NCBI GenBank assembly: GCA_022036555.1
Contig: CM039137.1
Span: 9,587,630-9,651,629, forward strand
Reading direction: 5' to 3'
DNA from: Microstegium vimineum
Lineage: Eukaryota > Streptophyta > Magnoliopsida > Poales > Poaceae
DNA: 64,000 nt
Below are positions 21,123-34,424 of this stretch, piece by piece. The notes below the pieces were generated by a model that was not told the origin of the DNA, made no database searches, and saw only the letters and a list, made by a program, of their open reading frames with translations. The translations under genes and the position numbers were made by a program. The number at the start of each line of letters is the position of its first letter. The first letter of the stretch is position 1.

Positions 21123-24031
21123 GAGCATCTCCAACAACTTGAAAAAATTGACTTATCAAATCTTATGGTTTAACAAGTTGTTAAATTATTTGACAAGTGA
21201 AAAAATGTCTTATCTCCAATAATTTATACTATCCTAACTTGCCAAACTTAAAAAAAAACTCACCCATGCAGATACGAGCGAGCGGAGAGAAAAAAAAGGA
21301 AAAGAAAATCCCAAGCATGGGAGAGAAAAAAAAGGAAAAAGAAGAAAAAAAAAAGAAAAGAAAAAAACGGAAAAAGAAGAGAAAAAAGGAAAAAAAAACT
21401 CCACGCATGGGAGAGAAAAAAAAAGGAAAAAAAACTCCACGCATGGGAGAGAAAAAAAAAGAAAAAAAAAACTCCACACATGGGAGAGAAAAAAAAGGAA
21501 AAGAAAACCCGACGCATGCACGGAGCGGAGAGAAAAAAAAAAGAAAAAAAAATCCACGCATGCACATACCAGCGCGATGGCAACTTGAGCCGCGCGCGTA
21601 TTCTTCCGCGCGCGACACCCCCGATAGCAACTTTGAATAAACTAGTATAGTGCTCGTGCTAACGCTACGGCGACTTTCAGAAATGTACATAAAACAACCA
21701 AACAACTATGATTGTTAAAAATGAAGTAAACAGTGAGATTGAGATTCACACCAAAAGAAGAAGCATGTCACCAATAATTGTTTATTTAGTCAACCTATCT
21801 TAATTGTCACCATGTGACAAAGAACCACAAAAAATCTCAGAGTTACCATAAGAGTGATCCTATATGCCAATAGCTCATGCAGATGTCATCGCACCAAACC
21901 CATTTTAGTATATGATTCTTTAGTTCTTAATGAACAAAAAAAAAGATATATTTCGGAGCCACAACAGCTTAAATGTAAATGATTCAAAAAGGAGCTTCCA
22001 CACGCAACAATTTGGGCTTTATCAACTTCGTGTATCAGTTGAAACCTAAAGAGCCCACTTGCGCCACTTCCTATCTGCAATAAAATCGAAAGAAACCAAT
22101 GGCATGTGAAATTTTAGTGTATACTAAAAATAATATTCTAAACATGAAGGCTAATAAAAAGAAAGAAGCAACGATGAGGAATTATTCTAGATGTTATGGT
22201 AAAAGTCAAAAGACGACACTCTACGGTCCGACTCCCACACCTCTCCCCTCCCCCCCTCTCTCCTCGACCACATGGAGCTCCACCACCTCCCTCTCTCTCA
22301 CAGACCACATAGAGCTCCACCACAATGCAGGGTCACGTAAAGGCGAGGATACCACGCCCGGTCCCTATGCCTCTACTACGCCATCTGTCGAGCCTCGGAA
22401 AGCACTTAGGAGCCCCGGTGCCACCACGCCCGGCACAAAAAAGGTCATGCTACCCTAATCTTATATAAAGGTTTCCACAATGCCTTCTTCAATTAACTCT
22501 AATCTATCCAATAGATGTAATCAATTAAAAAAATACATGCATTACAATATACTGTTAAGCATGAAAGAAAGTACAAATAGAAAAATAGCAGGGAGATCTA
22601 TGGATTTCGTTGTGCAAATGACTAAACGTGCACTGAGCAATCTTTAATATTAGTGAGGCAAGTGCTAGGCAGTTAAGTGATAAGCTAAACAAACACATGT
22701 ATAATCAAAATAGTTAACTGATGAGACTGCAAAATAGCTAACGATAAAATATGTTTAAAAAGTCACATATAATATCTTAAATTCAAAACTCATGTAAATG
22801 AAAATATATATTTGTTCTTCGTTCCTGAACTTCCTGACAACAAAAAGACAAGCAGATGTGAGGCAAGAGCTAGGCGTCAGTTATCTGATCAGCTAAAAAA
22901 ATATGTTTAAAAGGGATGATATAGTACCTTAAATTCAAACTTGACAACAAAAAAGCAAGCAGATAATGACATATAAGCTAAACTAACATATCACATATCA
23001 GTAATTCAATTGCTTTTTTATAATCTGAAGTCTAAATAGAACAGGAACTATGGAAGATTCATTCCTGAACTTCAGGACAAAAAAAAGATAATAACAGATA
23101 CTCTAAACTACAAGAAGGACATATCTAGAAGTACTTTTTTAACTAATATGAAGTTTAGATAGAACAGGAAGCTCCTAGAGTTACTCCATCAAGACACATA
23201 TTGTAAAAGCAGTTGCCCACGCACACGACACAAATCCAGAAGATGGGTGAGAATCCTTGCGCAAGAACTGACCTGAGCGTATTCTACCTCTTTTTAACGT
23301 GTCCGCAGCTAGATCCACCAGTGCTAGGCCCGGGTCTGGCATCTCCTCGGCAGTGACGGCCAGATCCGTGGAGGGTTGGCGTTCAAGCACTGACGCCTGC
23401 TCTTCCTTGACGAAGATGACGATGTCTTCCTTGGCTTGCCACGGTCCTCGCGGGTGTTGGTGGCGCCCCCTGGCCACGGCGACGGCTCGGGTGTGTGTGG
23501 ATGCCCTGGGATGGCAGTTGCGCGGATGGGAGATTGTGCTGGCGGCTGCATCCGGCAAGCAGGGTTCCTCAGCCGGCGATAGCGGCCATGCCGAGCTGGT
23601 GTTGGTCAGCCACGATTCTCAGCCAGCCTGGTAGGGTTTCTGGCATCCGACGCACCCCAATCAGCGAGCGCACGTACAGACGTAGGCACGGGCCCTGGCC
23701 AGCAGGCTGCCGCCTCGACTCCCCGAGATTATGTTTCCTTTTTCCCATGGAAAAGAAGGCAAGTGAGGAATCTAACAGTGGCCGCCATTGCGTGGGCGTG
23801 GCATAGGAGGGTGGGAGAGTGGGAAGCGGTTTCTAACTTTTAATCTCAGCCGTTTCATCCGTAGTAGACACGCTGTGAGTCGTTGATCTTGAAGGAGGGA
23901 AGTGACTTGGAGAAGTTTTCAATTATAGTAGAGATACAAAGCTGGTTTAAGGAGTTGTTAGAGAAGAAAATTTGTGATTTTGCAACTTATAAGAATACTA
24001 TAAGGTGTTTTCCATGTTATTGGAGATGCTC
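21123..24031. mobile_element. Possible PIF/Harbinger-like element, 2.9 kb
   Basis: GAGCATCTCCAACAAC at 21123 and its near complement ending at 24031 form short inverted termini, each flanked by TAA, the usual 3-bp target of this superfamily. No transposase is recognisable inside. The two ends could instead belong to separate MITEs. The interior includes a purine-rich minisatellite (21270-21560) and a more balanced segment at 23180-23810 with short ORFs of unknown meaning. Confidence 0.4.
21270..21560. repeat. Purine-rich minisatellite
   Basis: Imperfect tandem units of about 30-45 bp built from GGGAGAGAAAAAAAAGGA plus ACTCCACGCATG. The Lys/Glu and Phe/Ser ORFs on the two strands are by-products of this composition. 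Confidence 0.85.
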
Positions 24032-24034
24032 TAA

Positions 24035-24633
24035 CAACACTTATTTAGAGAGTAGAGACAGATGAAGTACATTGTATTTGTATATCTAAAAAGGGTTGAG
24101 TAGTACTCCGTATTTTCTTTATTTTTTTTCAAATGAGTATACATACACAAACATAACACGCGGGCCCATGTATATTATGAAATGGAATACATTGGTCATA
24201 GCACGTGCTCCGACTCATTTTAAGTGTCACTAGATTTATATAAAATAATAAAATATTAGTAATATGTATATTTTTAAATAAACGTATTATAAACATATAT
24301 TATTGATTAGTTTAATAATATTTGTTATGCACGGTAAATATTAATGATTGTATATAGTCAAAATTAATTATGTTTGTCTCTAAAAGAGACGAAGAGAGTA
24401 TCAAATGTTTTTTTCTATAATAAGTAATATGTTAAAAAAAACTTAAGACTACCAGATTACTCCTAGCACTAGCAGTATAGGAATGCGTCAGTGCCACCGG
24501 CCACCGTGCAGTGGCAGGTCCCGAAAAAACTGGCTTTTCTCGTCCCTCTCCTGGTCTACTCGCCTTCTTCACTTCTTCCTCCCCGAGCAGCCACTTCCGT
24601 CTCAAACCCTACAGCGATGACGAGAGCGAGGCC
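24035..24633. other. Spacer and upstream region of the MKK6-like gene
   Basis: AT-rich up to about 24480, then GC-richer proximal promoter and 5' leader. No further gene seen. Confidence 0.4.
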
Positions 24634-26410
24634 ATGAGGGGGAAAAAGCCGCTCAAGGAGCTTAAGCTGTCCGTGCCGGCGCAGGAGACCCCCGTCGACA
24701 AGTTCCTGTTAGTGCCCTCGATTCCTTACTCTTCAACTACCCCCGTCCCCCCTCTCCTTTTGAAGTATCAATGATATCGGAGTGATTTGAGTTGCTAAAG
24801 GCTATATTTATAGGTGGGAGCTTAGTTCTTCCTCTTGGTATATTGCCGTTTAAAGTGCTCCAGATGTTATTTTGCGGTTCCACATCCAGATCATGCTTAC
24901 TTTTTGTCTATTCCTCTATTTTGACCGCGAATTGATTATTCATCTTCTGAAGATAATGCATAGACAGAATTGATATCTTTGAGTTTGATGGCTGGTACCT
25001 TTTTTATAGGACTGCAAGTGGCACGTTCAAGGATGGTGAGCTGCGGCTCAATCAAAGTGGCTTGCGGCTTATCTCCGAGGAAAATGGGTATGAAGATGTG
25101 AGTTTCAGATCGGGCTCTGGATTCATGCTATAGTATCGTTGCAGGATGTACTTAACATGGTGGAATTGTAGGTTCGCGCATGATACTTAGTATAAGCACA
25201 CATACTAGTTCGGTTCCAGACCATCTATTTTGTTGTTATTTGTTAAAAAAAAAACTTTCTTTGATTCAATGAATGGAATCTGTGCGATGGCGCAGACTGA
25301 CTGTTGTTCTTTGTATACCTTTTTTTGTTTCAAGTTTATCCTCATGGACAAATGTCGATTTTTCAGGGATAAGGTATAAATTTTGTGCCTTTTGTTTGAA
25401 CTGTGCATGGAGACTCCCTACTTGTTGTGTGTCGACTATGTTGAAAGGTTTCTGTACATTGTTGCTTATTAATAGTTTTCATATGCCTGTTATTTAGCTA
25501 CCGTCGGATGCGCTCTTCATTTTCCTTTATGAGCCTGGGGGATTCCTATTGTGTTTACAGTCGATTTAACCAGATTGTTAGCTTGATCCCAAAGTTAGGT
25601 CAGACTTATTTCAATTTCCGTAAGACTTGGCTTCTCAATCTCCTCTTCTGGTTATGGTTTGTACAAAATTTACTCCATTCAGTGAATAGAAGTGCAGACA
25701 TCCCAGTTTCAAAGAAAATTAGACTCCACTACTGGAATTATCTCCAACTAGTTTAGATGATCTTTTGCCCCAATGGCTATCTGGCTATCGTTTTTTAACT
25801 TCAATTACGATAAGGATCCATGTTTTCCACTATATTAAGAGTGTTGACACTTGTATATTTTGGTTGGCTATCGAGTAGTTTCTGAACTTGGATCACGTCA
25901 TTTCCCCAGGAATCAACCAAGCTGAAGGTGGAAGATGTGCAGTTATCAATGGATGATCTTGAGATGATTCAAGTCATTGGCAAAGGAAGTGGTGGTGTTG
26001 TCCAGCTAGTGAGGCACAAATGGGTGGGGACATTGTATGCCTTAAAGGTAGACTACATTCTTTTTTCCTGGTGCCACACAGCTGACACACTGCCTATATG
26101 TAGAATATGTACCTTGCATAATTTAGAACACCCTAGACATATATTTTCTCCTTTTTTTCTATTATACTTGCGTTTCTTGGCATGAAAAACAAACCCTTGT
26201 TTCTTTATATGGTGTAATGGGTAGCTCAGCTCAGTAGTCAGGTAGTTTGGTTTGCTAGGATAATTATCAGGATGTTAGGGGTTGTTAGGTACCAGCTCTA
26301 TACAAACAGAGACATGTCAGTCATTTGGAATCTAGCAAATAGCAATGAAGTTCTCTATGGCACATAGAGATCTGGATGGTATCTTTCTTCAAAATTAATC
26401 TTACATGGTA

Positions 26411-26488
26411 CTCCCTCCGTCCCAAAAAAAAAACGCAATTCTAGCTTTGAATCTGGACATAATTGCGTTTTTTTTGGGACGGAGGGAG
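26411..26488. mobile_element. Short Stowaway MITE in an MKK6 intron
   Basis: A 78-bp near-perfect palindrome begins CTCCCTCCGTCCCAAAAA and ends with its complement, flanked by TA on both sides (26409-26410, 26489-26490). It lies in intron 3 and would fold as a hairpin in the pre-mRNA. Confidence 0.9.
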
Positions 26489-27621
26489 TATGCATTTTTC
26501 TGACAATCAGAATTTTCTGCATCTTATCATGTCGTTCTTTTGTTTATTTCATTTCATTTAAAACATAGCAACATGCACTCTAGTAAAAACGTAAACTGAG
26601 GTTGGAAATGCTCAATGAATAACATAGCCATATCATCTATTACCAATATATATTTACATGCAAAATCTGTGAATAAACTAACCATTAATGCTAATGAATG
26701 ATAGTACATCAGCAAATGCATTTGACTAAGTGCGTCATTTCATCCATATGGTCTGTGACTTGATGGATTGACCAGTGTTACAATTTCATCTGCAGGGTAT
26801 TCAAATGAACATTCAGGAGTCAGTTCGTAAACAAATAGTTCAGGAGCTCAAAATAAACCAAGCAACACAGAGCCCTCATATAGTTATGTGCCATCAATCT
26901 TTTTACCACAATGGTGTAATATATCTTGTTCTTGAGTACATGGACCGTGGATCGCTTGCAGACATTGTTAAGCAAGTGAAGACTGTTCTGGAGCCATACC
27001 TTGCGGTACTTTGTAAGCAGGTAGTATAAGGCTGGCCTTTGTTTTCTGCTTTGGCTTCTCCTAATTTTGGAAAAACTTCAGATTTGTGTTGTTACTTCTT
27101 TTGAAACTTGAAACTGCATTCCCACATAACACTGAATAGTATTATGTTATTTCAGGTCTTGGAGGGTTTATTGTATCTTCATCATGAAAGACATGTGATT
27201 CACAGGGACATAAAACCATCTAACTTGTTGGTGAACCGTAAAGGTGAAGTCAAGATTACTGACTTCGGTGTGAGTGCTGTGCTAGCAAGCTCAATAGGTC
27301 AGCGAGATACATTTGTTGGAACCTATTGCCATGTGATTGCTAGTTTATGTTCATCAATGAATGTGTTGATATGTGGTGACAGTTCTTTTCTTCCTTCTTC
27401 AGCCTGAGCGGATTAGTGGTAGCTCTTATGACTACAAAAGTGACATGGAGTTTGGGCTTGGTTATACTTGAGTGTGCTATTGGCCGGTTCCCTTATATAC
27501 CTTCAGAAGGTGAAGGTTGGTTAAGCTTTTATGAACTACTGGAGGCTATTGTCGATCAGCCACCACCTTCTGCACCTGCAGATCAGTTCTCGCCAGAATT
27601 CTGCTCATTTATCTCCTCTTG

Positions 27622-28687
27622 GTATGCTAAAATTTCTTCTCTGAAACTACACATGAAAAATAATTATTAATGCCTTTATGCTAGTTATTAACAGAAGTAT
27701 TTGAAGCTATTAAAAGCTACTTAATTTCACTTGCTTATTAATGGAAATGCAGTCTTTCTGGTGATTCCATTGATCCTTACAGCTAGAGGACTTTGTGTGC
27801 TAAAACATTTTACCTGTTGGATGAGCAGTACAATTGCTGTATTGTAAGCGTTTGAGCTTCACTATTTAATGGAACATAATATCTCATTAGTCAGAAAATA
27901 AGTTTTCAGATAGTTACTAGTGATCCACTTAAGCCCATATTTTGTATGGGAACTTTTGTACAACCATTCACACTAGAGTTGATCATGCAATGTATCTGCT
28001 GAAAACTTTGCAACTGTGCCACAAGTATTTGGACATCAATGATTCAGTTGCAACGAATATTCAGTGGGTAAAACTCTTACAATAGGTCAGTTTCTGTTGA
28101 TTAATAAATACTAAGATCTTTTTCTCACATTTACTTCACTCTGAAACTGTAGTTGGTAGCTTCTCAAGAAAGCTTACAATTATTTGCTAGTTGGGCCATA
28201 ATATGTTGCTTAGCATGTTAATGTCATACATATGTATCCTTATCTTATATCTCTTAATACAAGTAAGGTTTGGTACTTCTTTAACCCTTGAAATACATAT
28301 TATAGCACTTTAGATAAATGAAAAAGTCCAAATTACTCCCCTCAAGTTTTGCTGAGCCATAATAACCCCCAAAACAAAATTCAGTTTGATTTAACCCTCT
28401 TAAACTATTTCAAATGTTCAATTGGCCCAATCTACCCCTTAATAATGTTTTTCCTTTTTGTTTCTCCACGTACAAGTTGAGCTTGAAGGTAATAGTGGAC
28501 ATCATAACTATGTTAAAAAAAGTACATTATGTATTTTTCATCATTTTTGTTGTAAAATTTTGTATCTCTATGGCTAATTTGTTATCAGATGTTGTAATCT
28601 ATTTTTTTTAAATAATGATAAAACATTCATAACATATTTTTTAACATAAGTTATGTCCATTGCCACCCCCGCAAAACTAATTTGAAG
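27622..28687 (+). other. Large MKK6 intron with a repeat fragment
   Basis: This intron separates kinase exons 6 and 7. Around 28325-28445 it contains sequence like TIRs of grass Mutator-type elements (AAATTACTCCCCTCAAG). No second end was found. Confidence 0.4.
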
Positions 28688-28946
28688 CATACAAAAAGAT
28701 CCGGCTCAGCGGATGTCTGCTTCAGAACTCTTGGTTAGCATTGCCAGACTAATTAGCTTTCGAACAAATCTGACTTTCGCATCACTTATAAATGATTGAG
28801 TAAGATGTGCTGAATTGTCATCTCTGTTCTTGCAGAATCACCCTTTTTTGAAGAAGTTCGAGGATAAGGATTTAGACATGCGGATTCTTGCGGAGAACCT
28901 GGAACCTCCAATGAATATTACCCGAATAGCCTGTCGTGCTGGGTGA

Positions 28947-29877
28947 TGAAGCCCTTGTTGTGCCTTCAGGGTTTGGCCTCGATGCCTCCTGTCATCTGCT
29001 CCTGAACTGCAGCCTCCCTACGTGAACATGCCATAACATGGGCCATTGTATGATCCAAGTCCCTTGTGGCTAGCCGAGCATAAGAGTAGAGGGAATCATG
29101 CTGCCTTCCTTGTGGCCATCTTATTGTAGCTATTATTGCGACGGGCCTTGTGATTGCAAGTCTTGTTTTAACTTTTGCCGCCGAATTAGCGGAGGATTCA
29201 AAAGAGATGAACTGAATATTCTCAAAACATGCTTGCAAACATGATTCAAGGACGCTTTTTTCACGTCAAAATGGCAAAAGAGAGTGAACTTGCGCATTTC
29301 AATTTTAAGTGCTTTTGGTTCAGGGATGGGGGGCCGGATTAGATGAGATGAGATGAGATGGTTCAGTGTTGTTTGGTTTTGGGATAGGAGAGACAGGGTC
29401 GTCCCTCCGAGGCAATATTGGCTGGCAAGTGGCAAGGCTCGTTTTGCTGAGGCTAGGTGAGACAACACGGTATCAAGTCTAAACATGCTCTAAGATTTGT
29501 AGGATGATCCTACATTCAGTGTTGTTTGTTCAGGGTTTAATTTGGAGGTGTTTGGCATGGAGACAAGTGAGGACTCCAAGTGAATATTCACCATTATGTG
29601 TTTTGTTTTAGATGTGTTTTGTTTTAGAGACAAGTGAGGATGAAATGGTTTTGTCCCTTGCAACCAAACACAAAACAGGGACGGATCCGTGGTGTATGTT
29701 CCTAAAAAATACCATGTTGTTTGACAATATACGCTTTACGACAGAAAATAAAAGTAAATTTAACACTGTCTTTAACTGCATGAACGCTATTACATTTCAA
29801 AAATAACACCACAGGACCAGGAAAACGGAAACTCACACGGCTAAAAATTAAACTTTACAAATTTGAACTTTGGAGAT
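28947..29877. other. MKK6 3' flank and spacer
   Basis: The first about 300 bp are likely the MKK6 3' UTR. The rest is AT-rich. A short (GATGA)n stretch lies at 29343-29360. ORFs here show no family similarity. Confidence 0.4.
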
Positions 29878-30099
29878 TTCCGATTCGAGATACATTCCAG
29901 ATCCCAAAACTCTCGTGACAACAAAGTCTGTTTATTCACTGCTGACGTGACAACGATCAACTCACATCACAAAACACATTTGGATCAGACACAGACACAG
30001 AAGCCCACATCGATCTCTCTACACTTCCTGGCAATGAGGCCTGTCGAACTCCAGCACCGTATTCACACACACCCATGTCAGTACTCAGTAGGAGCAGGA

Positions 30100-30426
30100 C
30101 TACCAGTCGAACTCCAGCATCGCATCCGCGCAGGCGTCGTCGGCGCCCTCGAGGTAGAGGTAGTACATCTTGGCCTCGTCGTGCTTGAACTTGTGCCTGC
30201 CCCTGCCGGACCCGGCCTCCCCCTTGCCGATCATGGCCTTGTACGCGCGCCCGACGGCGGGCTTGGAGTGGTTGGTGTGCTTCCGCGGCGCCCTGACGAA
30301 CCCGCCGTTGGCCGCCGCCGCGCCCTCCACCTGCACCGCGCGGGAGCGGCACTGCTTGCCCTCCGCGTCCACCAGGCTGGGGTCGACGGTGAACACCCAC
30401 CCGTGCTGCCGGCCCTCGCGACGCAT
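30100..30426 (-). CDS. Small uncharacterised plant protein, paralogue 1
   Basis: Single exon, 108 residues, starting MRREGRQHGWVFTVDP and ending AMLEFDW. It is basic in the middle (RAPRKHTNHSKPAVGRAYKA, RGRHKFKH) with an acidic C-terminus. I do not recognise a domain or function. The ORF is open further upstream, but a TATA box at 30492-30498 (TATAAAT on the minus strand) lies 66 bp before this ATG, so the longer start is unlikely to be transcribed. Two paralogues on the same strand (37960-38286, 41992-42324) keep the same start, core and length, which supports a real gene. High GC contrasts with the AT-rich flanks. Confidence 0.8.
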   Translation of the reverse strand: MRREGRQHGWVFTVDPSLVDAEGKQCRSRAVQVEGAAAANGGFVRAPRKHTNHSKPAVGRAYKAMIGKGEAGSGRGRHKFKHDEAKMYYLYLEGADDACADAMLEFDW

Positions 30427-30491
30427 CCTGCTGCTTTGCCTTGGTTGCTGTGTGGGGATTGTGTGCGGCTGGATCAGGCGCTGCCTGTTAG

Positions 30492-30498
30492 ATTTATA
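30492..30498 (-). promoter_or_regulatory. TATA box of paralogue 1
   Basis: ATTTATA on the plus strand. The same box lies in the same position in the other two paralogues. Confidence 0.65.
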
Positions 30499-31084
30499 TG
30501 CCCGGGAGGCGGGAGCGGACGGTTCCTTGCCGGTCACGGTTTCCTCAGGGTCGGCAACTTGACGTCCAAGTCCGAGTCCCTCACGATTTTCGTCTCACGT
30601 TCCCACAACGAGTCGGCTACTACAGTTGGGTTGGGCCAGGCCGACGCGGCAGATATTGGGCCTCGGAAAATACAATGACCATCGCTCAAGACGGCCACGT
30701 TTTATCTTTCTTGTTAAAGTTCGTATATAGGAGCATTAGTGAAATCGTTTTTCTAAAAGTAAATTTAACTATTATAAAAAAAATCCATCTCCAACGAACT
30801 TTGTAAATAACTCTTTAAATTTAGTAACTCTATATTTCACCTTATTCGTTCTCTACTTTTAGATAACTTACCTCAATTTTGATTTACAGAGTCTGTTGGA
30901 GTGCTCTAGTATTTTTTTTTATAAAATCTATTTTGTAGAGTATCCAGTAAATTTGACTAAATTTTTGGTTAATCTCTTGAAGATACTCTAAGGCTGTGCA
31001 ATGTGTTGTGTTGTTTGCATGAGTTTTAGGTTGATATAAATGAAAGGGCCCATATCAACATTAAGTTTCATCTCATAATTTAAT

Positions 31085-32140
31085 GGCAAAATAGCCGTTT
31101 TGGCCCCTCAACTATCACCGAAGGCTCAAATTGGCCTCTGAACTATCAAAACAGTCACTTTGACCCCTCAACTATCACCGAAGGCTCAAATTGGCCCCTA
31201 AACTATCAAAACAGTCACTTTGACCCTTAAACTTATGATTTTCGTCTCAATTTCATCCATTATCCCTGATCGATGGACACATAGACAGATGGACTGTGAA
31301 AAGGTCGAAACTGCCCCTTATTATTTTCTTTAGTTGTTGGCCGCTAACGACGTTTCCAACCTTGCCGTTTGTTTTAAAAATACCAAAATATGATTTAATG
31401 TTAGAAAATTCATAAAAAAAATTATTTTAACTTATAAAAATCAATGAACACAGATCGTTGAAGGTACATAGTAGAGAATAATCTCTCTAAACAAATATGG
31501 TACAAAATATATAACCTAAGATGTAAATTTGAGAAGTTACTCTTCATGAGGAGCTATCCACATGAGACATAATTTTACAAAACACATGAAGTTTACCTCG
31601 TTAAGCTAGACTAGAATTTGCCTCCATTTGCATCCACTGTTTCACTTTAACCTAGTTTTGAATTTTATGAGATCGTTATGCTTTAAATATTCTAAGCGAG
31701 TAATAAAAATATATATCATGATTGTAGTAAAACAAAATTTGGTAAACCAAAACCGGTTTCGAACATTAATTTTTGGTAAAACATTTTTTTATGAATTCTC
31801 TAACATTAAATCAGATTTTAATATTTTTAAAACAAACGGTAGCCATGTATCCAACTATCTAACGGTTGGAAACGTCATGAACGGTCAACAAGTAAAGAAA
31901 ATAATGAGGGGCAGTTTCAACCTTTTCGCAGTTTATCTGTCCATGTATCCATCGATCAGGGATAATGGATGAAATTGAGACGAAAATCATAAGTTCAAGG
32001 GCCAAAGTGGCCTTTTTGATAGTTCAGGGGTCAATTTAAACCTTCGGTGATAGTTGAAGGGTCAAAGTGGTCGTTTTGATAGTTGAGAGGCCAATTTGAG
32101 CCTTCGGTGATAGTTGAGGGGCCAAAATGGCTATTTTGCC
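31085..32140. mobile_element. Mutator-like element, 1056 bp, long TIRs
   Basis: Terminal inverted repeats of about 200 bp start GGCAAAATAGCC and contain an internally duplicated unit (CCTCAACTATCACCGAAGG twice per arm). A perfect 9-bp duplication TAATTTAAT lies at 31076-31084 and 32141-32149. The interior is AT-rich without transposase. The corresponding site in the segmental copy near 38972 is empty. Confidence 0.9.
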
Positions 32141-34424
32141 TAATTTAATAGAGTAGTTATAGCATTACATTATTGTGATTAACTATGCTGTATGAATTAT
32201 TTAGCCACGCACGATTTGGACCTGCCACGCAGAAACAACCATAATCTTAAACTTAGAGCCCATTTGGATGAACAATGCTATTATATGTCAGAAACACACA
32301 ACTGTACTTTATTAGAAAAAGAGGTCATTGAGTGTAGTTTTTGAAAAGTCTACAACTTTTTAAAAGCTATATAGAGACAAAAAGATCTGTTATATCGAAA
32401 CACCTAGTAGCTTTTGAAACAAAAGTATTTTATAAAACTATAATATTCTCTAATACTTTAAAAACACTTTGCATCCAAACAAGATCTTAACGTTTAGCAA
32501 ACATTGTTAGATGAACTAAAAAACAAGTAGCTTGTGCATGACTGAATTGAAGCATGAGCATAAATCAAACTCTGAATCACCCCGTTAGGTAACTAGATCA
32601 AAACAATATGTAATATATATAAACAATTCAATCGGCAAAGCCAGGAAAAATGGCAGTCGGGGTCGGTACTTAGACTACTAAGTGCTAATTTGTAGGGTCC
32701 GATAATATAATACCATGCATAATACCAAGTTCATAGTATAACAGTGCATATTGTGACAAAATAAGGTTTCATAAAATCACAAAAGTAGTTACCTCTTACA
32801 GTTTCCCTCTACGATTACGATCCTCCATTTTATGAAAGCGAACAATCACATCTTCGATTGGAATTGTGGATAGAAATTCCGATTCCACGAAGCATATAAT
32901 ACAATCATTCATAAATCCATCTCCAATACGATTTCTCAGTATTGTCTTCTCATGAAAAACACCTCTCTACCGATGCAGTGGCGATAGGAAGAACTAGTAC
33001 TAGCTTCAGAAGTTGATAAACCAAAGGAAAACCCAAATGTTTTTTTGTACCCACCATCAACCTAGTAAGCTCAGAAATAGTGTTCAAGTTGGCAAATCTT
33101 TCATCAGCTCGCATATTATCAATGTAAAAATTAAGCTCTCGATCAAGATCTTTAAGTTGCGTTGAGTTGATATGACTTAGCCAACTCCATTAGACTCTTA
33201 GATTTGAATGCCTCAAAAGAATTCTTGGGACTGAAAGCAGCGATATGAGTAAGCAACTGAGAGTTTACCTCATTAAAACGATCATTGAACTCTGTAAGTT
33301 GCAAATCAATAATTGGGTTCAAGCAATCACATCTATAATGTTGATATGTGGTGCGATTGGTATTTTTTTCTTGGCCTATGGCGATCAATATACTCATCAT
33401 CCATATCCAACTTAGGAATGACATGCTCTTCACAAAAGGAGTATACAGTCTATAGCAAACCATCCCAACCATCTTCCCTAATTTGTTGATATTTCTGCTT
33501 GGTTAACTTCACCTCTAACATGGTCTCCAGGATGTCTTTATCTTTCCTCTGCAAGGACAGTGACAAAGAATTTGCATGGCCTAAAATAAGCAACAATAGG
33601 TGCGGCAAGTGAAACACAAAGTCAAAATCCATGAGATAGTCTAGGAGACCACGGGATTGGCGTCTCTTTGCATCAGTTAGACCTTTTTCCACATATTGTA
33701 GCACTTCAATAACTTCAGGGAATAGATTTCTTAAGCTCTTAAGGGTTCTAAATTGAGAACCCCAACGTATGTCTCCAGCTCTTTGAAGGTATTATTCTTG
33801 ATTTAATATGGTTCCACTAGTTAGTTGTCCATTACTTATGGCTTTTCTAACTCTCTCCTATTGACTTTCTCGAATCATATCTTTTCGTTTACAGGAAGCT
33901 CCTACCAAGCAATAGAGATATCATGTCAAAGAAATCACTAGCATCATCATTCTTCTTAGCACTGCAACAATGACTAATTGTAGCTGATGAGCAAAGCAGT
34001 GGATATAATACGCTGAGTCATTCTCTCTCTCTCAATTAAAGCCAACAGTCCATTGAACTCATCTCTCATGTTCCTTGCTCAATCATTACCTTGTCATCTA
34101 ATTTGCTTTATGCTCAATCCATACTTAGCAAACAAATTATCAATGTTTGATTTCAGACATGAAGTTGATGTTTCTTGCACATGAGCAACAACAACAAGTC
34201 TTTCCTTTATTACTCCAAGCTTATCAACATATCGTAAGACAACTGCCATTTGTTCCTTCCCAGACACATCAATTGACTCATCCACTAAAAGGCAAAATAC
34301 ATCACCATCAATTTCTTCAACAATAGATTTCACAATGATCTGCAAAAACAAGTAAAAGTTACTTTATCATTATAGACTATGAGAAATGACATAGTTTGTA
34401 AAAAACATAATGAGGGGCTTTTCT

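Larger units (their letters stand above)
24634..28946 (+). pseudogene. MKK6: MAP kinase kinase, group A (MKK6-like), with indels in kinase exons
   Basis: MKK6-type kinases activate MPK4/MPK13-type MAP kinases in cytokinesis and stress signalling. Exons: 24634..24707, 25010..25097, 25910..26047, 26796..27020, 27156..27332, 27403..27621, 28688..28733, 28836..28946. Conserved features are the N-terminus MRGKKPLKELKLSVPAQE, the Gly loop GKGSGGVV, the ATP Lys in YALK, the catalytic loop HRDIKPSNLL, DFG, and the plant MKK S-x5-T site (SSIGQRDT). Three lesions are visible. At 27326-27332 the expected four-residue NYMA before PERI is replaced by two codons (Cys-His). Near 27445 two bases are missing in DIWSLG, shifting the frame. 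One extra base near 28920 changes the last residues and moves the stop from 28927-28929 to 28944-28946. Allowing for them, the length is 355 residues, as in rice MKK6. It is either a young pseudogene or a sequence-error locus. Confidence 0.85.
29878..32640. repeat. Segmental duplication, copy 1
   Basis: It aligns along its length with 37781-39570 and includes the small gene at 30100-30426, its upstream region and about 600 bp of further flank ending near GTTAGGTAACTAGATC. It is longer because a Mutator-like element (31085-32140) has inserted. Confidence 0.85.

Noticed and set aside
21197..21705. Lys-rich and Phe/Ser-rich ORFs
   Set aside because: Products of a purine-rich minisatellite; opposite strands give complementary low-complexity strings.
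30100..30537. Longer start (MTGKEPSA...) for the small gene
   Set aside because: It would begin upstream of the TATA box, and the added part differs among the three paralogues.
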